Assembly (NCBI GenBank): GCA_024225895.1 | Contig: JAAEMC010001170.1 | Location: forward strand, 1 to 17,427 | Reading direction: 5' to 3' | Source: Desulfobacteraceae bacterium | GTDB taxonomy: Bacteria; Desulfobacterota; Desulfobacteria; Desulfobacterales; Desulfobacteraceae | Length of the DNA stretch: 17,427 nt | In this document: positions 13,187 to 17,427 of the stretch, piece after piece | How positions within the stretch are numbered: the first letter of the stretch is position 1 | Layout of the letters: every line of letters starts with the position of its first letter | Made by a program: the position numbers and the translations under genes | Notes under the pieces: model-generated | What the model was told of the DNA's origin: nothing | The model's database searches: none | Seen by the model: only the letters and a program-made list of their open reading frames with translations

Positions 13187-14110
13187 TTAGTGATCCACAC
13201 ATCTGTCTACGATGTATTGCAAGTGTTCAGAGCCGGTTCCGCAACACCCGCCCAGTATTCTCACCCCGTATTCCCGGTTGAGTTCCACCATGGCGTCTCC
13301 CCAGTCACTCACCGGCTCAGCTTTCAAAAGATCAGTCCCGTCAAGTTCACTGTGGTCCAATGCAGAGGCATTGGCCTGGTAGCCGATGAGTCTTTTAAAT
13401 AATGCCGGTGGCTGCTTATGGGCACATAAAAATGTCGGATATGCGCAATTTACCGTAAATCCGACAGGTTGCTGCCCGGTTGCATTATCAATCATCTCAA
13501 TGGCGTCATATAGTTTTGTCCCGTCCAGGACACACCCATCTCGTCCAATGACAAAGCTGAGAATATAAGGAATACCAGTGCGTTCCATTGTCTTGGCAAT
13601 CCCTGTGGCTTCTTTGACATTAGGTAAAGTTGCAGCCATTAAATAATCCACGCCTGCCCCGGCCAGCTGGTCAATTTGCCAGGTATGGAATTGCTCGGAT
13701 TCAACAGAAGACAATCCTTCATCTGGTTTGTAGCAATCATTTTTACATCCCATCAGGCCGCCAATAAGGATATTTTCCCTATGAGATTCTTGGGAATCCC
13801 TCAAGGCTATCATAAATTGCACCGCATCGGTATTGATGGATTGCCTGGCTTTGCAGGCAGTAATCCGTTCAGGGTTTGTCCGCCATGTTGGGGAACACAT
13901 CAAAAAAGGTAAATTTGCCATGGCAGCAATGTCTATATAACCTTGAAGTATGCCGGCAAGCACCTTTTTTGTTGCCTCTTCATAAATGAGAGGGGCGTTC
14001 ACCAAAGTCGGATGAAGCGATATGGTTTCTGAACGCCGCAATTGCTCTATAATTGCAGCTTCCGCTAAAATCAGGGGATGCGTTTCCAGTATATTTTTTA
14101 AACTTGCCAT
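13187..14110 (-). CDS. Homocysteine S-methyltransferase-family protein
   Basis: 307 residues, the usual length for the single-domain, cobalamin-independent S-methyltransferase family (YagD/MmuM type). The three zinc-binding cysteines are present: C222 in FTVNCAYP and C289-C290 in GGCCGTGSEH. Other family marks are FLMCSPTWRTN (69-79), GLMGCKNDCY (118-127) and VDYLMAATLPNVKEA (154-168). The reaction would transfer a methyl group from a donor such as S-methylmethionine to homocysteine to make methionine, in the cytoplasm. The N-terminal Gly-rich segment, DGxMGTEL in well-studied members, is instead AEAAIIEQL (16-24), so donor or acceptor may differ. The ATG has GGTGA about six bases upstream. 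It is convergent with the chemotaxis gene. No SAM or cobalamin riboswitch was found upstream. Confidence 0.88.
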   Translation of the reverse strand: MASLKNILETHPLILAEAAIIEQLRRSETISLHPTLVNAPLIYEEATKKVLAGILQGYIDIAAMANLPFLMCSPTWRTNPERITACKARQSINTDAVQFMIALRDSQESHRENILIGGLMGCKNDCYKPDEGLSSVESEQFHTWQIDQLAGAGVDYLMAATLPNVKEATGIAKTMERTGIPYILSFVIGRDGCVLDGTKLYDAIEMIDNATGQQPVGFTVNCAYPTFLCAHKQPPALFKRLIGYQANASALDHSELDGTDLLKAEPVSDWGDAMVELNREYGVRILGGCCGTGSEHLQYIVDRCVDH

Positions 14111-14450
14111 GGGATATCACCAAATAGCTGTCAGTTGTTAATAAAATGTATATTGTTGGTTCTTTATCCGTTAATAATAATATTTTCAAGTTCAAATTAG
14201 CATATAACACTGGCATGAATTTTAATCTTTTAATTTATTGATGGTGGATTTTGGGGCTGTTTTTGAAAGCAAAAAGTAAAATTTAGCTGAATACCCTTTA
14301 CCCAGTCCTGCCGTGTTAATGGATATTTCTTCTTAAAAAATTCATAAGCGATTGTTCTGCTCCGGGGGTTGTAATTCAACCTGAAAAGAAATATCAAAGT
14401 ATTCAGGGAATATGTAAGGTAACCGAATACATATGGAGGTAGACATCACC
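14111..14450. other. 340-bp divergent intergenic region
   Basis: It separates the methyltransferase (minus) from the cyclic-nucleotide-binding gene (plus) and should hold both promoters. It is AT-rich, with no ORF beyond short chance frames. The only clear structure is the palindrome at 14367-14381. Confidence 0.5.
14367..14381. promoter_or_regulatory. Palindrome GGTTG-TAATT-CAACC, possible operator
   Basis: A perfect 5-bp inverted repeat with a 5-base spacer, 70 bp before the start of the cyclic-nucleotide-binding gene. The layout resembles a dimeric regulator site but does not match the CRP (TGTGA-N6-TCACA) or FNR (TTGAT-N4-ATCAA) consensus. Confidence 0.35.
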
Positions 14451-15002
14451 ATGGAATATGATATTGCATTGATCCAGCAGACGAATATTTTCAAAGATCT
14501 CTCTGCTTTTAAGATCAAACAGATCTTTGAAGGATGCGCCAGTCTGAAAGATTTTGAACCAGGAGAAAAGATAATAGAAGAGGGGGGAGTGGACGATGAT
14601 CTGTACTTTGTCCCAAAAGGCAAAGTGCAGGTTGAACTTGAGTTGGGCCATGATCAGTGCCGCCAGGTGAATACTATCCAGGGGCCAGTTGTTCTGGGGG
14701 AGATTTCATTCCTGGATAAATCGCCCCGGAGTGCTACGATCATACCGGCAGAAAGCCTTTGTGTTTATGTCATTGATGGCAGCTCGTTAGATGAACTCCT
14801 TGAGGAGATGCCCCACACCGGCCATAAAATCAAGCACAATATTGCATTGTCCGTGGCAAAAACAGTCCGTCACCTGAATGATCTGATCTCCCGGGAAATG
14901 CAAAAGAGCAGGCTGTTGCACAAGAAGGCTGCCGAGCTTGGGTCACATAGATATAATGAGGCGATTACCAATCTGGCATATCATATTCATCTTTCTGTAT
15001 GA
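14451..15002 (+). CDS. Stand-alone cyclic-nucleotide-binding domain protein
   Basis: 183 residues from the ATG at 14451, chosen because GGAGG lies at 14435-14439. An in-frame ATG at 14433 would add six residues but has no good ribosome site. Residues about 8-125 form a CRP-type cNMP-binding beta-barrel (NIFKDLSAFKIKQIF, FEPGEKIIEEGG, LYFVPKGKVQVEL). The phosphate-binding cassette VLGEISFLDKSPRSAT keeps the Glu and the Arg that contact ribose and cyclic phosphate, so binding of cAMP or cGMP is plausible. The C-terminal ~60 residues are helical and charged. There is no helix-turn-helix, kinase or channel domain, so it probably acts by protein contact, like a small regulatory subunit. Its partner is unknown. 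Confidence 0.85.
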   Translation: MEYDIALIQQTNIFKDLSAFKIKQIFEGCASLKDFEPGEKIIEEGGVDDDLYFVPKGKVQVELELGHDQCRQVNTIQGPVVLGEISFLDKSPRSATIIPAESLCVYVIDGSSLDELLEEMPHTGHKIKHNIALSVAKTVRHLNDLISREMQKSRLLHKKAAELGSHRYNEAITNLAYHIHLSV

Positions 15003-15046
15003 AAATCGCTGATTTGTTCTCTGATCAAGCTTATCGGTTTGAAAAC

Positions 15047-15059
15047 ATGCAAGTTGCAT
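15047..15059. promoter_or_regulatory. 13-bp perfect palindrome ATGCAA-G-TTGCAT
   Basis: A perfect inverted repeat between the cyclic-nucleotide-binding gene and the permease remnant. It could be an operator left from the lost upstream part, or chance. Confidence 0.2.
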
Positions 15060-15096
15060 TTGTCAGGGATATGCCTTAAAAAAATATTTTTATTCA

Positions 15097-15345
15097 TTGA
15101 TCCCATCTAATTATTGTTCGATATTAACTATATCGGTTTATGGCCTATCCTTTTTCCTGACGGATTTTGATATCATGAAAGCCCAAGGCGGTTTCGGGCT
15201 CGTTGCTGCAGGATCTGCTGCAGCTTTAGCAGGCGCTTTTATCGGCACCCGGTTGTTGAAAAAAATAACAATGGATACCATCCACAAAATTGTGGGTATC
15301 CTATTAATATTTCTGGCTTTAGCACTGGGAACAGGACTAATTTAA
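15097..15345 (+). pseudogene. TauE/SafE-type permease, C-terminal remnant
   Basis: 82 codons from a TTG; the frame is open from 15043, with no ribosome site. Two membrane segments fit the end of TauE/SafE sulfite/sulfonate exporters: GFGLVAAGSAAALAGAFIGTRLLKKI and then IHKIVGILLIFLALALGTGLI. The family pattern G-A-x2-G-x3-L ... G-x-L-L-x3-A-L ends such proteins, which are normally about 250 residues. Roughly two thirds is missing at the 5' side. It is probably not expressed. Confidence 0.6.
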
Positions 15346-15384
15346 TATAGCTTTTGCTCTTCAGTGATTATATGGAGGGGGGTT

Positions 15385-15426
15385 ATGAATAGCGATATCA
15401 AACAGTCCTGTAAGCAAATCTATTAA
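15385..15426 (+). other. 13-residue ORF with a strong ribosome site, likely stub of a lost gene
   Basis: ATG at 15385 reads MNSDIKQSCKQIY and stops at 15424-15426, overlapping the end of the dehydratase gene on the other strand by four bases. GGAGGGGGG lies a few bases upstream, an unusually good site for so short a frame. This suggests a gene start whose body was removed when the dehydratase end was joined here. Confidence 0.3.
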
Positions 15427-16367
15427 ATAGTACCCAATTGACGCCGCCATTGTTCAATCTGAGCAATTGACACACCAGCCCCGCCGCATACAATAACCAG
15501 AATAGAGGATTTGTTTTTTAAAAACAATGCCTGATCATACAATGCAGAAAGAGAGGCACCGCAGGCCGGCTCAACCAGCAGACGGTGATCAATGGAAAAC
15601 TGCAAACATGCATCAACTGCTGCTTTATCACTAACCACATGGCTGACAACTTCGTGTCTTTTGCACCATTCATATGCTGATTGGGCCACCTTCTTGGCCC
15701 CTAAAGAGGTGGCAATGCTCTTGATATCCCCAATTTCAGTGTGTTCTCCTGCGTGAATAGATGCAAAAAGTGATTCCGCGCCTTTGGTTTCAACCGCCAG
15801 AACAGGAACATTGGCCATGTCATTCCTGTGGAGACCTTCGATAATACCGCATAAAAGCCCGCCGCCGCCAACAGATAAAACTATTGCGTCCGGAAACATG
15901 TTCGATTCCCGGATCTCATCTATAATTGTAGCGTGACCAGTCCATAACAACGGGTCATCAAAAGGATGAATACAAACACAATTAGAATCAGTCAAACCCA
16001 TGGCATAATCATGTGCTTCCTGCCATGTTTCACCTTTTACAATAACTTCGGCTTTTTCCTGTTTAATAACATCGATGGCTCTTTGCGGTGTTGATTGAGG
16101 GACAACCACCGTCACCGGTACTTTAAGTTTTCTTCCGGAATAAGCAACAGCTATACCGGCATTACCGCCTGAAGAACTGACAAATCGTTGCGCGCCTTCT
16201 TGTTTGTATTGCCTGCAGGCCCGGCCAATGCCCCTAAGCTTGAAAGAGCCTGAGGGTTGAAGGGCTTCCATTTTCAGCCATACTTTACCACCTGTCATAC
16301 CTGCTATTTTTGATAATGGCAAAGACTCAATTAACGGTGTTTCTATATGCAGATCTTTTAAGCTCAT
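15423..16367 (-). CDS. PLP-dependent L-serine/L-threonine dehydratase (animal SDS type)
   Basis: 314 residues, fold-type II PLP enzyme. The start TPLIESLPLSKIAG and the PLP-lysine motif QPSGSFKLRGIG (K43) closely track mammalian serine dehydratase. So do SSSGGNAGIAVAYS (64-77), PFDDPLLWTGHATI (135-148), the phosphate loop SVGGGGLLCGI (165-175), LVEPACGASLSALY and the closing IVCGGAGVSIAQ. The enzyme deaminates serine to pyruvate and/or threonine to 2-oxobutyrate in the cytoplasm. There is no C-terminal ACT domain, so it is the catabolic, not the isoleucine-inhibited biosynthetic (IlvA) form. The Ala/Gly choice in the substrate loop that separates serine from threonine preference cannot be settled by eye. 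A candidate promoter lies at 16425-16453. Confidence 0.9.
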   Translation of the reverse strand: MSLKDLHIETPLIESLPLSKIAGMTGGKVWLKMEALQPSGSFKLRGIGRACRQYKQEGAQRFVSSSGGNAGIAVAYSGRKLKVPVTVVVPQSTPQRAIDVIKQEKAEVIVKGETWQEAHDYAMGLTDSNCVCIHPFDDPLLWTGHATIIDEIRESNMFPDAIVLSVGGGGLLCGIIEGLHRNDMANVPVLAVETKGAESLFASIHAGEHTEIGDIKSIATSLGAKKVAQSAYEWCKRHEVVSHVVSDKAAVDACLQFSIDHRLLVEPACGASLSALYDQALFLKNKSSILVIVCGGAGVSIAQIEQWRRQLGTI

Positions 16368-16424
16368 CTCTTTTTTTTCCGGATATTAATTAATCTGGGT
16401 CCTTGGATCAGATCTTTAGAACGT

Positions 16425-16453
16425 TATTTACCCTGTCTTTAAGTATCTGTAAA
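16425..16453 (-). promoter_or_regulatory. Candidate promoter for the dehydratase gene
   Basis: Read on the minus strand: TTTACA (16453-16448), 17-base spacer, TAAATA (16430-16425). This is near the -35/-10 consensus (five and three matches). It is about 58 bp before the ATG at 16367. Confidence 0.35.
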
Positions 16454-16505
16454 CGATGAAGCGCTTATTGCCGAATATAATCCGCAAATATTATGAAATG
16501 AAATA

Positions 16506-17427
16506 CTATTCATTGAAAGAATCATTCTCTATCATTGTATCCAGGAATTTTAAAATTCTGCCGGATTCAGTCTCTATTTTAGATATAAGTTCATTTGCAG
16601 ATTTTATATCCTCATTGTATCCCATCATTTCAAGCTGTTCTGCCATTTTAGCAGCCTTGTGTGCAGCAAGATATTTGAACATCCCCTTAAGGCGGTGCCC
16701 ACTTTTCATAAGCTCTTGGCAATCAGCATCCTCTACATTTTTGATAATTTTTTCCATCAGCGGCTGGTAGGAAGAAGAAAAAGTTTGAACACACCGGATC
16801 AAAAGGGATTGATTTCCCAGCATTAGCTCTTTAAGCTCTGATGGGTCTATTACATACTGCCCGTCTTTTTGAATCGGGGTCTTTTTCACCAGGATCTTAT
16901 TCACCGGGATCTTGTCCGGAGCCTTTAGAGCCATTTTTTTTATAGAACGGGATAATGCCCTTGGATTTATTGGTTTTGTAAGGTAATCATCCATGCCGCC
17001 ATTAATAAAAATATCTCTGTCCTGTTTCAAAGCATGGGCGGTCAAGGCAATTATCGGTATCCGCGGCAGGTTGTTTTTCTTTTCCATAGCCCTGATTGCA
17101 GCGGTTGCATCAAGCCCGCTCATAACAGGCATCTGACCGTCCATTAAAATCAGATCAAACTGACCGGCTGCAAACATTTCAACTGCTTTTTTCCCGTTTT
17201 GAGCTATCTGTACATTTCCGATATTCATAGATTCAATTAAACTGGTTGCAACAATTTGATTCATCTCATCATCTTCTGCCAGCAATATATTATAATTGCC
17301 TTTAAAATCTTTTTCAGTTTTTTGATCCTTGTCCCCATCATCGAATTCTTCATTAATATTCTCGTAATCACTTCCCGGGTGACAGGCGATACGGCTTACG
17401 CAATTGAAAAATTCTTTTAATTTTACC
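16506..17427 (-). CDS. C-terminal part of a hybrid sensor kinase: receiver plus HPt (partial, runs off right edge)
   Basis: The frame stays open from the right edge of the window to TAG at 16506-16508, giving 306 visible codons. The apparent start near 17285 is only an internal TTG. A charged linker (about 17427-17306, with DYENINEEFDD) precedes a receiver domain beginning NILLAEDDEMNQ. Its phospho-acceptor Asp is in DLILMDGQMPVMSG (codon 17139-17141), followed by the ALTAHA threonine and the Lys of DDYLTKPI. After a basic linker (PVNKILVKKTPIQK) comes an HPt domain with the phospho-His in SGHRLKGMFKYL (codon 16695-16697). This order is typical of the tail of BarA/EvgS-like phosphorelay kinases; the kinase core would lie outside the window. 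Output target unknown. Confidence 0.85.
   Translation of the reverse strand, partial: VKLKEFFNCVSRIACHPGSDYENINEEFDDGDKDQKTEKDFKGNYNILLAEDDEMNQIVATSLIESMNIGNVQIAQNGKKAVEMFAAGQFDLILMDGQMPVMSGLDATAAIRAMEKKNNLPRIPIIALTAHALKQDRDIFINGGMDDYLTKPINPRALSRSIKKMALKAPDKIPVNKILVKKTPIQKDGQYVIDPSELKELMLGNQSLLIRCVQTFSSSYQPLMEKIIKNVEDADCQELMKSGHRLKGMFKYLAAHKAAKMAEQLEMMGYNEDIKSANELISKIETESGRILKFLDTMIENDSFNE

Noticed and set aside
14111..14432. Possible SAM or cobalamin riboswitch upstream of the homocysteine methyltransferase-family gene
   Set aside because: No S-box or B12-box sequence on the minus strand; the leader is AT-rich and unstructured by eye.

Overview
The window most likely comes from a Desulfobacterota (former Deltaproteobacteria) bacterium, probably near Desulfobacterales. 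This is inference from style, not from a marker gene. The supporting signs are moderate-to-low GC, short GGGGACACC-type and GGGGTCAAATCT-type repeats as often seen beside REP-associated transposases in that phylum, a one-repeat dockerin-like Asp-rich motif on a secreted protein, and several Gram-negative envelope and signalling proteins. No rRNA, tRNA or CRISPR array was seen.

Layout: (1) 1-1397: end of an unrecognised gene, a class I SAM-dependent methyltransferase (172-999), then a repeat-rich gap with a three-unit tandem repeat and a REP-like hairpin. (2) 1398-2552: an exported pyruvoyl-type decarboxylase of the phosphatidylserine decarboxylase superfamily, closest in architecture to the PsiD-like group. 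(3) 2553-3249: gene-poor, with a fragment of an IS110-family transposase, several stem-loops and a possible sigma-54 promoter. (4) 3250-8604: two large exported proteins: a calcineurin-type phosphoesterase fused to a C-terminal domain of unknown function, and a PKD/parallel beta-helix protein ending in three 83-residue repeats. (5) 8605-10423: a decayed coding fragment and a MATE exporter on the minus strand. (6) 10424-10912: a second, headless copy of the 3' end of the decarboxylase gene, in the same orientation exactly 8276 bp downstream of the first. (7) 10913-17427: a methyl-accepting chemotaxis protein with its own promoter, a homocysteine S-methyltransferase-family protein, a lone cyclic-nucleotide-binding protein, a truncated TauE/SafE permease, an animal-type PLP serine/threonine dehydratase, and the C-terminal part of a hybrid sensor kinase (REC plus HPt) that runs off the right edge.

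The main structural point is that the 8.3 kb between the two decarboxylase copies (IS110 remnant, both exported proteins, the decayed ORF and the MATE gene) is bracketed by about 489-bp direct repeats. The coding differences between the copies are mostly synonymous. This suggests two alleles or paralogues that diverged under selection before one lost its 5' part, rather than a recent slip duplication. The segment reads as an accessory block assembled by rearrangement. The two exported proteins and the exported decarboxylase could act together at the cell surface, but nothing in the sequence proves a shared pathway. The right third looks like ordinary chromosomal sensory and amino-acid genes with scattered gene remnants.
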